This document shows, in pieces, positions 13,018 through 24,659 of a DNA stretch of 64,000 nucleotides. Positions within the stretch are counted from its first letter, which is position 1. Each line of letters opens with the position of its first letter. Below the pieces are notes generated by a model. That model worked only from the letters and a program-made list of their open reading frames with translations, did no database searches and was not told the origin of the DNA. Location: NCBI GenBank assembly GCA_933228675.1, contig OW121742.1, positions 12,813,475 through 12,877,474 of the forward strand, written 5' to 3'. Origin of the DNA: Stomorhina lunata (taxonomy: Eukaryota > Arthropoda > Insecta > Diptera > Rhiniidae). A program made the translations under genes and the position numbers.

Positions 13018-15685
13018 ATGAAGCTTTTTGTAAGTAAAAAATATTGTATTGAAATTAAAACACATTTTTATGAAATATTAACTTTTCTAGCTTTTAATCG
13101 CCACAGTGGTGGCTTATACATGTGCAGCTCCTGCATTGGAATTACAGCATCCTAGTCCTGTTAATCCCAGTGTCTTAGTTGCACTGAAACCGGAAGAGAA
13201 AATTTTTATTATTACCGATCCTAAAGAAATTTCGAAATTTAAAAGAGAAACCAGAAAACCATTTTATCCAACGGTTATACCCGATAGTCATAAACATCAT
13301 ATAACAAAACGAGAGCATAATCTTGATATCTTACCGAAACCTCAAATTTTACCTGCCATTTTTCAAGCGGCTAATGTTGAACAGGAAGAGTCTAAGAAAG
13401 CTCAAGGCCTGCCAGCTATTTTCTCACCATCAAAGCAGGCACAACAGGAAGCTCAAAAAGAGAACATTGAAACACCTCCAAGTACAACAGAAACTTTGCC
13501 GCCATGTGAAAGTGATACAACTCAACAAAAACGTGATATTCCTGTGCCTTTAGTTCCTAAATTCCAGCATCCCGAAGAATCTCCAAAGGATAATAATGAA
13601 GAAATTTCTCAGGCTAATAAAAAAGAACAGGACCACCCAGTTCCTCAAACATTGCCAGTTAAAGGTAACGATCACCCAGTAATTGTAGAATTTCAACAAC
13701 CTCAAATATTGCCTTTAATTCTCAAAGAATCTGAAACCGAAGATTCACAACATAAAAGTCATATTCCAGTGCCTTTAGTTCCTGAGGTCGTACATGCTGA
13801 AGATCATGTTAAAACTGAGGTTGTTCAAAAACCCCAAATATTACCCTTGATTCTAAAGGAAACAGAAACTAAAGATTCCCAACATAAACGTGATATTCCA
13901 GTGCCATTAGTTCCCAAATTCCAACATCCCGAAGAATCTTCAAAGGAGAGTAATGAGGAAATTGCACAAGATGATAAAAAAGAACAGGACCAACCAGTTC
14001 CTCAAACATTGCCAGTTGTAGGTCACGATCACCCGGCACTCGTAGAATTTCAAAAACCTCAAATACTGCCTTTAATTCTAAAGGAATCTGAAACTGAGGA
14101 TTCTGAACATAAAACTGATATTCCAGTGCCTTTAGTTCCTAAGATCGAGCATGCCAAAGATCATATCAAAACTGAGGATGCCCAAAAACCCCAAACTTTA
14201 CCCTTGATTGTAAAGGAAACAGAAACTAAAGATTCTCAATATAAACGTGATATTCCAGTGCCTTTAATTCCTAAATTCCAACATCCCGAAGAATCTCCAA
14301 AGAAGAGTAATGAGGAAATTATACAAGCAGATAAAATAGAACTGGACCACCCAGATCCTCAAACATTACCAGTTCAAGATCAGGTTATTCCGGCAATCGT
14401 AGGTTTTCAAAAACCTCAAATTCTGCCCTTAATTCTAAAGGAATCTAAAACAGAAGATTCTCAACATAAAGTTGTTATTCCAGAACCTTTAGTTCTTAAG
14501 GTTGAGAATGCCGAAGAATCTTCAAAAGAAATAGACCACCCAGTCCCCGTAACATTGCCCACACATAACCAAGTTCATCCGACAATTGGATTATTTCAAA
14601 AGCCTCAAACACTACCATTGATTTTGGACGAAACTACTTTAGATGCTCATCAACATAAACGTGATATACCAGAACCCTTAGTTTCTAACATACCCGATAT
14701 ATCTTCATCGGTCAAAATCGAAAAAGACTTAAATGAAAATAAGAAAACAGAAGTAAATTCTGCTGATTTACAAAAATCCCAAACTTTGATTTCCAAGCAG
14801 GAAGTACCAAAAATTGAGAAGGAACAAAATGAAAAAGACGTCAAATCCGAAAATCATCGCATTTCCCTTCCACATAATTTACATCAGGCATTACAAGCTC
14901 ACAACTATCAACATCCCACCTCGGAACTAAATAGGCCAGTACATAACATACCACAAAATCAGGAACATAATCAAAAAGCCCACAATTTACCAGCTTCTGA
15001 AGATCATGCAGCTACAACAGTTTCTCAAAAACCTCAAACTCTACCAGCTTTGCATCATGCTCACATCCAACACGCTGTTTTAAAGCAGTCAACTGGAACT
15101 AAATCGCAACAAGAGCCAGCAATAGGTCATGAAGCTAATAAACCCATTAATGATCATCCTAATAATGATGAAGTACAAGTAGAAGATTTATCAGAAATTA
15201 AGCCATTACCAAAATCTACAGATCACGCACATTTAATTCAGAAGGATCATAAGCCGAGTGTAGATGATCATACAACATCGACTACTGAACACCCTCTCAT
15301 TAGACGACGTCCCGTGTCAGTTGCAGAACTTTTTGCAAGGTAAGTTTGAAATTTATAAAACATTCTGATAAGAAATCACAGCAATTTGAATCGAAAGTAA
15401 CTTGTTCGAATTTATACATATGCTTAAAGCGTTTTGAGATGAAAATATTTTTTTTCGAAAAAGAAAAAAAGGAGTAACTCTCCTAAACATATGAATCGAA
15501 AAAATCGGTATTAGGAATTTAAAAACATTTAAAGTTTTTAACAATAGCAAGTAAATATTAATTTTACTTTAAGTAAATATGGTTTTATAAAAAATATTAG
15601 TCATAAAATAGATCAATTCGATTTAATTACTCGTTTATTTTTACCTTTTTTATTTTTTTTTTTTTACAGAACGCACGATAATTAG
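13018..15685 (+). CDS. Secreted tandem-repeat protein, function unknown
   Basis: Exons 13018-13029, 13091-15339 and 15670-15685. The donors are TTT|GTAAGT and AAG|GTAAGT; the acceptors are TTCTAG and TTACAG. The product has 758 aa. The spliced N-terminus MKLFLLIATVVAYTCAAPA is a classic signal peptide, with the first intron after codon 4, an arrangement common in insect cuticle and secreted-protein genes. Residues ~150-540 are three copies, plus a decaying fourth, of a ~116-residue (about 355-bp) unit. Each unit opens with KRDIPVPLVPKFQHPEE, continues with DHPVPQTLP, and twice carries KPQILPLILKE. The rest is Gln/His/Lys/Glu/Pro-rich and looks disordered. The tail is RRRPVSVAELFARTHDN. Every unit begins with a dibasic Lys-Arg, so proteolytic release of peptides is possible. 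I do not recognise the family; cuticular, gland-secreted and prohormone-like roles are all open. Confidence 0.85.
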
Positions 15686-16480
15686 AAGATCAAACGAAAA
15701 ACGGGTTAGCTCAATATCAAATAAATAAGTTTTGAAGATGCTAATTAAGAAACTTCATATTTATTCATCATTCATTTTCTATTTATAAGTATTTCTGTGT
15801 AAATTAAATTTAATTTAATTTCTTATATGACTAAAAATGTTATAGATATGAGTTCAATATAAGAATATTCATTACAATAAAAATGTTGAAAAATTTGTAA
15901 CATAATTTTTGGAATTATGACGTAATCTATGAAATTGAAAATAATTATGGTAAAAAATCTTACGATATAAAAATTATTTCACATTTTTTTTTTATTTTTT
16001 CCTAGAAAAGTTTTCAATTTAATTTTTTTTAAAGAAAATTTTTTGATATAAAAAAGGTATGTAAGGTATGTCGTTTAAAAATTGTTGTACAAATCATTCG
16101 CTAAACAAAATCTTTTTATATTTGATATAAAAGGGTTTATACAAAAGGAGTGTTTGTACTTTTATTAATAAGCCGTTCTATACAATAATTCTTAAAAATG
16201 CAGAATTGGAAAAGAAATGCATGTTGAATATCTTAAAAAATAAAAAAAGTCGAAACGGGTCGTTCGGCAGATGAATCTTCATTTTTATAAAAAAATTATA
16301 AATTTTTTATATAAGAAAAGTAGGCGTTTCTCTGGGCGGATTTTTCCAAGTTTTTGTAAGAACTTTTTTTTATGGAAGGTTGGTAGTTTACCTAAAAGAA
16401 ATCACCAGAATTTTTTTCTTATTTCCGAAGTTATTAGTTGAAAGTAAGTAGTTCAAATATTTTCTATATTTTAGTTAAAC
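15686..16480. other. 3' flank of the repeat-protein gene, gene-free
   Basis: AATAAATAAG at about 15719 and ACAATAAAAATG at about 15875 are candidate polyadenylation signals. The rest is A+T-rich without a supported feature. Confidence 0.5.
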
Positions 16481-16946
16481 AAGTAAGAAAGTGGTATAGT
16501 TGGTCAAGTCCGACCATACGATACCCTTCACCACTAAGGTCAATGGTGTACTTTTTCCTGTATAAAGACAAATATTTGCAAAATTTTGCCATTATACAAA
16601 CATTTTCTCAAAACTTATATATTTAGGCTGTTTCCGTCATTTGGACTTATATGTGAGCTAGGGTCTAGGGTTTAGTGCGTTTTGACAGAAGGTTTGTATG
16701 GGAGGTATGGTCAAATGTGTACAGTGATGGTTTACATAAGCAGTATTTGTTTTAAATTTCATGTTAAAATATTGATATTTGATAAAAGTGGGTCCTATGG
16801 GAGGTACCATAAATAATGGACCGATTTTGACGACTTCAATAGCCTTGGTCCCAAATTTGGTCTAAGGCAAATATTTCTATGCGTTACATATGTAGATCAG
16901 CACAAACTTATAATACCCTTTCCACCTATGGTGGTGAAGGGTATAA
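16481..16946 (+). mobile_element. Helitron-like non-autonomous element, short copy (HINE-like)
   Basis: Starts with AAGTAAGAAAGTGGTATAGT and CGACCATACGATACCCTTCACCA. It ends with TACCCTTTCCACCTATGGTGGTGAAGGGTATAA, whose 3' part folds into a stem-loop. The start and end share the block ACCCTTCACCA-AGGT in inverted orientation. Inside lie GTATGGGAGGTACCATAAATAATGGACCGATTTTGACG and related phrases. Two longer relatives are at 32945-33735 and 50907-51634; this one lacks much of the interior. Subterminal inverted repeats plus a 3' hairpin suggest a Helentron-derived element, but the class is inferred. Confidence 0.65.
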
Positions 16947-17354
16947 AAAGTGGTAGTGTAGGGGGATTTTTCCTAATTTTTTGATGGGATCCCTAGTCCG
17001 ACATAAAAATGTGGACATGTTATTAAGTCGTTAAAATTGATCGACTTTTTTCGGAAGTCCTTCCTTCCGTCAGAAATTTCTTAAGGAATTTTTTCATAGA
17101 AAAATTTCTTAGTAAAAATTTTTTCGACAGAAAAATATTTTTATAAAAAAAGTATTAATTTAAAACGAGGACTTGGTGTGTTTGTATTGATTGTCTACTT
17201 AGCGCTTTTAGGCATATTTCCCTGACCTCAAAGATGAGCTTTTTTATAAATAAAAGTTGTCATCACTGTCTTGGCTGTGTTCATTATATGTTTATACTTT
17301 TTTACTGTAGATTTACGTGTCGGTAGATTTTGTATTAAATAAATTCTAATAAAA
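16947..17354. other. Intergenic region upstream of SelF
   Basis: No repeat or ORF supported. It contains the promoter and 5' leader of the next gene; no clear TATA box is placed at a convincing distance. Confidence 0.5.
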
Positions 17355-17997
17355 ATGATTAAATTTATGATTTTAGTGCTTACAATATTAATAGTAAGTA
17401 TTTATTCAATATTTAAATAGATTCCAAATTAAAAAATTCATTGCACTAGTCTTATGCAGCTGCAGAATTTACAGCAAATGATTGTCGTGAACTGGGATTC
17501 ATCAAGGGCCAGTTAGTATGCTCCAGTTGTGAAAAGTTAGATGATTTTGGTTTGGAAACTTTAAAGTAAGTTCATATTAAGAGTCCTGCATCTGATAATT
17601 ACAAGACATAATTTCAATTTCCAGGCCCCATTGCCGCGAATGCTGTACTTTGGATGAACTACCGGCTGCCCAACGCCGCTATCCCAAAGCCATCCTGGAA
17701 GTATGTACCTGTAAATTCCGTGCTTATCCTCAAATTCAAGCTTTCATTAAGAGTGGACGACCAGCCAAATTCCCCAATCTAACGATTAAATATGTGCGTG
17801 GTTTAGATCCCATTGTTAAGCTATTGGACAAGAGTGGCAATGTTAAGGAGACGCTTTCCATTACTAAATGGAATACGGATACGGTGGAAGAATTTTTCGA
17901 GACACATTTGGAGAAAGTGGGTGCTACTGGAGGCAAACAGTCGTACAGTGTCATAGAAGAAGAGGAAGATGATTTCTTGAGAACAAATTTAGTTTAA
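17355..17997 (+). CDS. Selenoprotein F (Sep15) orthologue, cysteine form
   Basis: Exons 17355-17393, 17450-17565 and 17625-17997. The donors are ATA|GTAAGT and AAA|GTAAGT; the acceptors are CACTAG and TTCCAG. The product has 175 aa. The signal peptide MIKFMILVLTILISYAAAE is split by intron 1. A Cys-rich N-terminal domain follows (DCRELGF, CSSCEKLDDFG, HCRECC), known in the family to bind the ER glucosyltransferase UGGT. A thioredoxin-like domain then has C79-T80-C81 (EVCTCKF) and the conserved KYVRGLDP-VKLLD and SITKWNTD blocks. In vertebrates the active site is Cys-Gly-Sec; here Cys81 replaces Sec, so no UGA recoding is needed. This matches Drosophila CG7484. Expected role: redox quality control of glycoprotein folding in the ER. 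The acidic tail ends FLRTNLV. Confidence 0.95.
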
Positions 17998-18089
17998 TAA
18001 TCGATTGCGTTTTAGGTAGCCTTAATTGAAAATACTTGTACTTCTATGTAAATCATCTTTATTTTGCTCCAGCATTCCTTGAAGATTCA

Positions 18090-18100
18090 TAATAAATATC
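18090..18100 (+). terminator. Candidate SelF polyadenylation signal
   Basis: AATAAA within CATAATAAATATC lies about 95 bp past the SelF stop codon. Confidence 0.5.
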
Positions 18101-18654
18101 ATAGTAAATTATAGCTAACAAGAAATTATATTTGTTGAAACGAAAAAAAGAGTTACTATAGAACCTAAAACCCTTTCGATCGGAATTCAACTGCGGAATG
18201 GTTTCAATTCCGAACGTAATGTGTAACACCTTGTTATATCAAAATGCGGAAAAAGTAGGAATTTATAAAAAAAATAAATACCCATTATGGAAAAAACGAA
18301 AAATCTGAGGGCTGATTGATCTTAACTTCATCTGCCTACTCTTTCGAAGAGTGTCTAAGACTTTTATCAGAAAAGCAATTCTTATGGTTAAATGTTCCAA
18401 TACTTTTGCATATAGCCTAATATTTTACGATATTTCTATAAATATTCGATAAATAAATTTTCGTAATTTTAAGAATTTTTAAATTTCACAGTTTTCGAGT
18501 TTTTTTAACACATTTTATTTAGAACACTCCTTATAAACATTTTTTAATGTAAAAATATTAATTTAAAATTTTTCAATACAAAAATTTTTCATCTAAAAAT
18601 TTTATTCAAAATTCTTCATTATAAAGATTTAATTAAAAATTTAATGATATTCAA

Positions 18655-18860
18655 ATATTGGAAGTAAAGTTCAGTTGATAATCAACTTTTACCTTCTGTT
18701 TACTAACATAATTCGTATTTATTGTGTTTGTGAAATAGGGAACTCCTTCTGATGATGATGGCCTAACACAAACAAATTTTTTATGGCTTTTATCAATAAA
18801 TTGTATATTGCATTAACAAATAAATGTGATAGATTGAGATTAAGTGCGAATAATTTATCT
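18655..18860. repeat. Diverged half of the foldback element
   Basis: The order of blocks GATAATC-ACTTTTAC, GTTTACTAACATAAT, CTCCTTCTGATGATGATGGCCTAAC, GGCTTTTATCAATAAATTG and TAACAAATAAATGTGATAGATTGAGAT matches, in the same order, 28300-28510 of the foldback element, with many substitutions. The left arm is not visible. It directly abuts the start of a minisatellite array, as the other copy sits inside one. Confidence 0.65.
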
Positions 18861-18864
18861 TTGC

Positions 18865-20230
18865 AGAAATATTTTTCGATATAAAAATTATCATAAAAAT
18901 ATTTTTCGTTATAAATATTTCCATAGAAAATTGTTTGATATAAAAATTTTAAAAGAAAATTTTGAATATAAAAATTTTAATAGAAATATTATTCTATATA
19001 CAAATTTTAATAGAAATATTTTTCGATATAAAAATTTTCATATAAATACTTTTCGTTATGACAATTCTTACATAAATATTTTCACAGAAAATTTTTCGAT
19101 ATAAAAATTTTTATAAAAATATTTTTCGTTATCAAAATTTGTATAGAAATATTTTTCGAAATAAAAATTTTCTTGGAAATATTTTTCGACACAAAAACTT
19201 ACATAGAAATATTTTTCGATATAAAAATTTTATTAAAAATTTTTCGATATAAAAATTTTATTAAAAATTTTTCGATATAAAAATTTTCATAGAAATATTC
19301 TTTAACATAAAAATTTTCACAGAAATATTTTTCGATATAAAAATTTTTATAGAAATATATTTCAATATAAACATTTTCAAAGAAATATTTTTTGACCTAC
19401 AAATTTTAATAGAAATAATTTTCGATATAAACATTTTTATAAAGATATTTTTCGATATAACTCCTTTATAGAAATTTTTTCATACGAATATTTTTCGATA
19501 AGAAAATTTTCATAGAAAATTTTTCGATATAAACGTTTTCATAGAAATTTTTTATGGAAATAGTTTTTGATATAAAAATTTTTATAGAAATATTTTTCGA
19601 TATAAAAGTTTTCATAAAAATATTTTTCGATATAAAAATATATAGATATATTTTTCAAAATAAAAATTTTCTTGGAAATATTTTTCGATATAAAAATTTT
19701 CATAAAAATATTTTTCGATATAAAAATTTCCATAGAAATATTTTTCGAAATAAAAATTTCCATAAAAATATTTTTCGATATGAAAATTTTTATAGAAATA
19801 ATTTTCGATACAAAAATTTTCACAGAAATATTTTTCGACATAAAAATTTGAATAGAAATATTTTTCGATATAAAAATTTCCATAGAAAATTTTTTCGATA
19901 TAAAAATTTTATAGAAGAAAATTTTCGACTTAAAAATTTTTATAGAAATGTTTTTCGATATAAAAGTTTTTATAAAAATATTTTTCGATATAAAAATTTC
20001 CATAGAAATATTTTATAGAAAATTTTTCGATATAAATATTTTTATAGAAATATTTTTCGATATAAAAATTTTCATAGAAATATTTTTTGATACAAAAATT
20101 TTCATAGAAATATTTTTTTAATAAAAATTTTCATAGAAAAAATTTGCGATACAAAAATTTTTATAAAAATATTTTTTGATACAAAGATTTTCATAGAAAA
20201 AATTTTCGATACAAAAATTTTAATTTTTCG
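18865..20230. repeat. A+T minisatellite array 2, 30-bp unit
   Basis: About 45 units of the form TTTTTCGATATAAAAATTTTCATAGAAATA with frequent single-base changes. As 30 is a multiple of three and the unit lacks stops in several frames, decapeptide-repeat frames of 86-154 codons appear on both strands; these are artefacts of the period. Confidence 0.95.
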
Positions 20231-21834
20231 ACTTTTTTAAGTCAATGTTTTGCATTAGTTTTAAATTAAAAGTGTTCGCTGGGTTTCTTAAATACAACGA
20301 ATAATATAACTTTTTTTGTGGTTTGGTTTTTTGTTGACAATTTGTATTAATAAATAATTTATTTTGCCTTTTTTTATATTTGTTGTTGCTGTTTCTGTTA
20401 TTGACATTTCACACTTGTTTTTTGTGTTAAGTTGTTGTTATTTTCGAAAAAATAAAACAATGAAATATTTGCACAAAACCAAACTCATTTAATTGAAATT
20501 GAATTAGAAACTGTACTCAATAAATACTTAATTCAAAATTTAGTTAAAATTTATAAAAAGAAATACTGTCGAATACAACTTTAATGAATATAGGTTGAAA
20601 AGACTTGTTTGTAATTGGCTTTTTTGAATATTCAAGATTTTGTATGAAAAGTTTCCTATCACAAAAAATAAAAATTGACATATAGAAAATTGAAATAAAA
20701 TATAGCTTTTTTTGGTACAAACGGATATTGTAATTTTAACTTTGAAAGTGATTTTGAGTCATTCGTTGTAAGACAAAATGGACGCAAATATTTTGATACC
20801 TAAAATAGGACTCCCCTTCTTTAGATCAATAATAATATGATAATTTTTTGTAATTAATTTGTGTTTGCAGCCAAAGTATAATATTTACGGAATATAATAA
20901 AAATGAATCATTTTATTGATGTCTGATAAACGTTAATTTCATAAATGGTAAACATCGTTTTTGAAATACCCCCAGCTAAATATAGAATTTTTGTTCTAAG
21001 TAAATGCAGAAATATTTACATACTGACATTAAAATTATACTGTATGTATCAAAATGATTTACAAGTTTAGCTTAAAGGCTCTATATTTTATAAAAATATA
21101 AACATATGGGCATTTCATGCAAAATTCTAACGATAAGGAATATTTGAAAGTTTTTTTAAAAATCTTAAGGAAAATTGTAGTTTTGCGATAAAAACTATAT
21201 TTTATTTCAAAACAAAAATTTATCTAAAATTAAAAGAACTTAAAAGAATTATTCATATGTATTTATGTATCAATGTTTCTGTATAACTTAAGTGCAATAT
21301 TTATTAATTTGTAGCACATTTTCAGTCTGTGTTTAAACTTCAGAATAAGTAAATTTTATCTGTATTTGGCAAAATAAAAAAATGTCTCTTAATTTTGTTC
21401 CACGAAGTACCCAATTGTTTACACTAAATATTGACAATTTTGTATGCAAATACTCAACAATCTATACAATTTTTTTCGAATTTCCGTTTCACACTTTACC
21501 TTAAGCGAAAAAATAAAAATCGAAAGAAGATACAAATTTTTATTAGTTTTTTATGAATATGCATTTACTAAAGAGCCCGGCATTCTATGTTTATAACTAG
21601 ATATTTTTTTTATAAATGAAATTCATTGTTGTTCCAAAAAAGGGAATTTTGTAATGAGTTCCAAACTGGCGGAATAATGATATAATTAATTGCATATTCA
21701 GTTTTAGTTGCTTTTGGTGTCTGTGCATTTTTGACAAAAATGCCTTTAATCATGCGATGAATTTTAATATAATTATTTAATCATATTTTAGTGAATTCAA
21801 TGGTCAATTCCATGTTTCCAGTGTTACATTCGAA
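20231..21834. other. Gene-free stretch
   Basis: A+T-rich intergenic DNA between two arrays. No ORF above about 60 codons, no repeat and no RNA gene could be supported. Confidence 0.55.
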
Positions 21835-23935
21835 CAGAAATTTATATAAAATTTTTCATAGAAAAATTTTTATATAAAATTTTTCATAGAAAAATTTTTA
21901 TATAAAATTTTTCATAGAAAAATTTTTATAGAAAACTTTTCATAGAAAAATTTTTATAGAAAATTTTTCATAGAAAAATTTTTATAGAAAATTTTTCATA
22001 GAAAAATTTTTATAGAAAATTTTTCATAGAAAAATTTTTATAGAAAATTTTTCATAGAAAAATTTTTATAGAAAATTTTTCATAGAAAAATTTTTATAGA
22101 AAAATTTTTATAGAAAATTTTTCATAGAAAAATTTTTATAGAAAATTTTTCATAGAAAAATTTTTATAGAAAATTTTTCATAGAAAAATTTTTATAGAAA
22201 ATTTTTCATAGAAAAATTTTTATAGAAAATTTTTCATAGAAAAATTTTTATAGAAAATTTTTCATAGAAAAATTTTTATAGAAAATTTTTCATAGAAAAA
22301 TTTTTATAGAAAATTTTTCATAGAAAAATTTTTATAGAAAATTTTTCATAGAAAAATTTTTATAGAAAATTTTTCACAGAAAAATTTTTATAGAAAATTT
22401 TTCATAGAAAAATTTTTATAGAAAATTTTTCATAGAAAAATTTTTATAGAAAATTTTTCATAGAAAAATTTTTATAGAAAATTTTTCATAGAAAAATTTT
22501 TATAGAAAATTTTTCATAGAAAAATTTTTATAGAAAATTTTTCATAGAAAAATTTTTATAGAAAATTTTTCATAGAAAAATTTTTATAGAAAATTTTTCA
22601 TAGAAAAATTTTTATAGAAAATTTTTCATAGAAAAATTTTTTTAGAAAATTTTTCATAGAAAAATTTTTATAGAAAAATTTTCATAGAAAAATTTTTCTA
22701 TGAAAAATTTTCATAGAAAAAATTTTTTCATAGAAAAATTTTTATAGAAAAATTTTCATAGAAAAATTTTTATAGAAAAATTTTCATAGAAAAATTTTTA
22801 TAGAAAAATTTTCGTAGAAAAATTTTTCTATGAAAAATTTTCATAGAAAAATTTTTCTATGAAAAATTTTCATAGAAAAATTTTTCTATGAAAAATTTTC
22901 ATAGAAAAATTTTTCTATGAATAATTTTTATAGAAAAATTTTTCTATGAATAATTTTTATAGAAAAATTTTTCTATGAAAAATTTTCTATAAAAATTTTT
23001 CTATGAAAAATTTTCTATAAAAATTTTTCTATGAAAAATTTTCTATAAAAATTTTTCTATGAAAAATTTTCTATAAAAATTTTTCTATGAAAAATTTTCT
23101 ATAAAAATTTTTCTATGAAAAATTTTCTATAAAAATTTTTCTATGAAAAATTTTCTATAAAAATTTTTCTATGAAAAATTTTCTATAAAAATTTTTCTAT
23201 GAAAAATTTTCTATAAAAATTTTTCTATGAAAAATTTTCTATAAAAATTTTTCTATGAAAAATTTTCTATAAAAATTTTTCTATGAAAAAAATTTTTCTA
23301 TGAAAAATTTTCTATAAAAATTTTTTTATGAAAAATTTTCTATAAAAATTTTTCTATGAAAAATTTTCTATAAAAATTTTTCTATGAAAAATTTTCTATA
23401 AAAATTTTTCTATGAAAAATTTTCTATAAAAATTTTTCTATGAAAAATTTTTCTATGAAAAATTATAGAAAATTTTTCATAGAAAAATTTTTATAGAAAA
23501 TTTTTCATAGAAAAATTTTTATAGAAAATTTTTCATAGAAAAATTTTTATAGAAAATTTTTCATAGAAAAATTTTTATAGAAAATTTTTCATAGAAAAAT
23601 TTTTATAGAAAATTTTTCATAGAAAAATTTTTATAGAAAATTTTTCATAGAAAAATTTTTATAGAAAATTTTTCATAGAAAAATTTTTATAGAAAATTTT
23701 TCATAGAAAAATTTTTATAGAAAATTTTTCATAGAAAAATTTTTATAGAAAATTTTTCATAGAAAAATTTTTATAGAAAATTTTTCATAGAAAAATTTTT
23801 ATAGAAAATTTTTCATAGAAAAATTTTTATAGAAAATTTTTCATAGAAACATTTTTATAGAAAATTTTTCATAGAAACATTTTTATAGAAAATTTTTCAT
23901 AGAAACATTTTTATAGAAAATTTTTCATAGGAAAA
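21835..23935. repeat. A+T minisatellite array 3, 28-bp unit with inverted blocks
   Basis: The unit is TTTTTATAGAAAATTTTTCATAGAAAAA. Block A (21838-22690) runs forward and is almost homogeneous. Block B (22690-22975) uses a self-complementary unit that mixes CATAG and CTATG. Block C (22976-23465) is the exact reverse complement of the block A unit. Block D (23466-23935) runs forward again. Neighbouring units are often identical, which points to recent homogenisation. Blocks C and D meet almost back to back and could fold into a stem of about 450 bp. Confidence 0.97.
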
Positions 23936-24659
23936 TACAAATATTGGTATAGGGTATACACATTTCTATGAAATCTCAGTTCAGGACACACCCATTTTTA
24001 TTTTCCTTAAAATAAAATAAATCAAGATTGAAAAAGAAAAAATAACAAAGTCATCATTTATTTTATTAAAAATAGTTCATTGAATGATAGAACGAGTCTA
24101 TATGAGCAGAAATCGTATCTCTATGAGCAATTGTATGATTAAAAATATTTTATATAAAAATAAAAAAAGTATCAAAGCAAATGAAGTAAATAAACAACAA
24201 TTAAAGAGATTAAAATTAAAATGCATTAAGCGTTTCAAAATAATGGAATATTTAATCAAAATTATCAATTATTTTTTCTGTTTTGCTACTTTTTATATTG
24301 TCTTTTTTTTGCTCAACTTTAAACAGAAGTTAATCAGCAAAAGACTGAATTGTTGATTTTTTAATATTGTCTATAAAAAAATTCTAGAATTTGTTTCAAT
24401 ATTTTGTAAAATTATCAATATTTAAAAAGTTTATGCAATTTAATTATTTATAAACAGAAATTAACACGCGTATCGGATAGTACGTCACTGTTTGTTGACA
24501 AATAAAGGGATTTTATCCCCTAAATGGAAGAATTTCCTAAAGGTACCAATCATGTGTTTGATATATTTGTCTTTGTATGAAAAAGTACCATAAAATTATC
24601 AAATGTCTACTAGATTTTCCTTCTAATGCATATAAACAATTTCTTTAAAAGTTAAAACT
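23936..24659. other. Gene-free stretch
   Basis: A 90-codon frame at 24084-24356 is Lys/Asn/Ile-rich with no recognisable motif, and I do not count it as a gene. Otherwise A+T-rich. Confidence 0.5.

Noticed and set aside
18844..20018. Long frames on both strands with decapeptide repeats (such as NIFRYKNFHR)
   Set aside because: They come from a 30-bp repeat lacking stops in several frames; frames exist on both strands, units vary at random positions and no start context or gene structure is present.
24084..24356. 90-codon Lys/Asn/Ile-rich ORF
   Set aside because: Composition mirrors the local A+T-rich DNA; no homology, splice or promoter signals.
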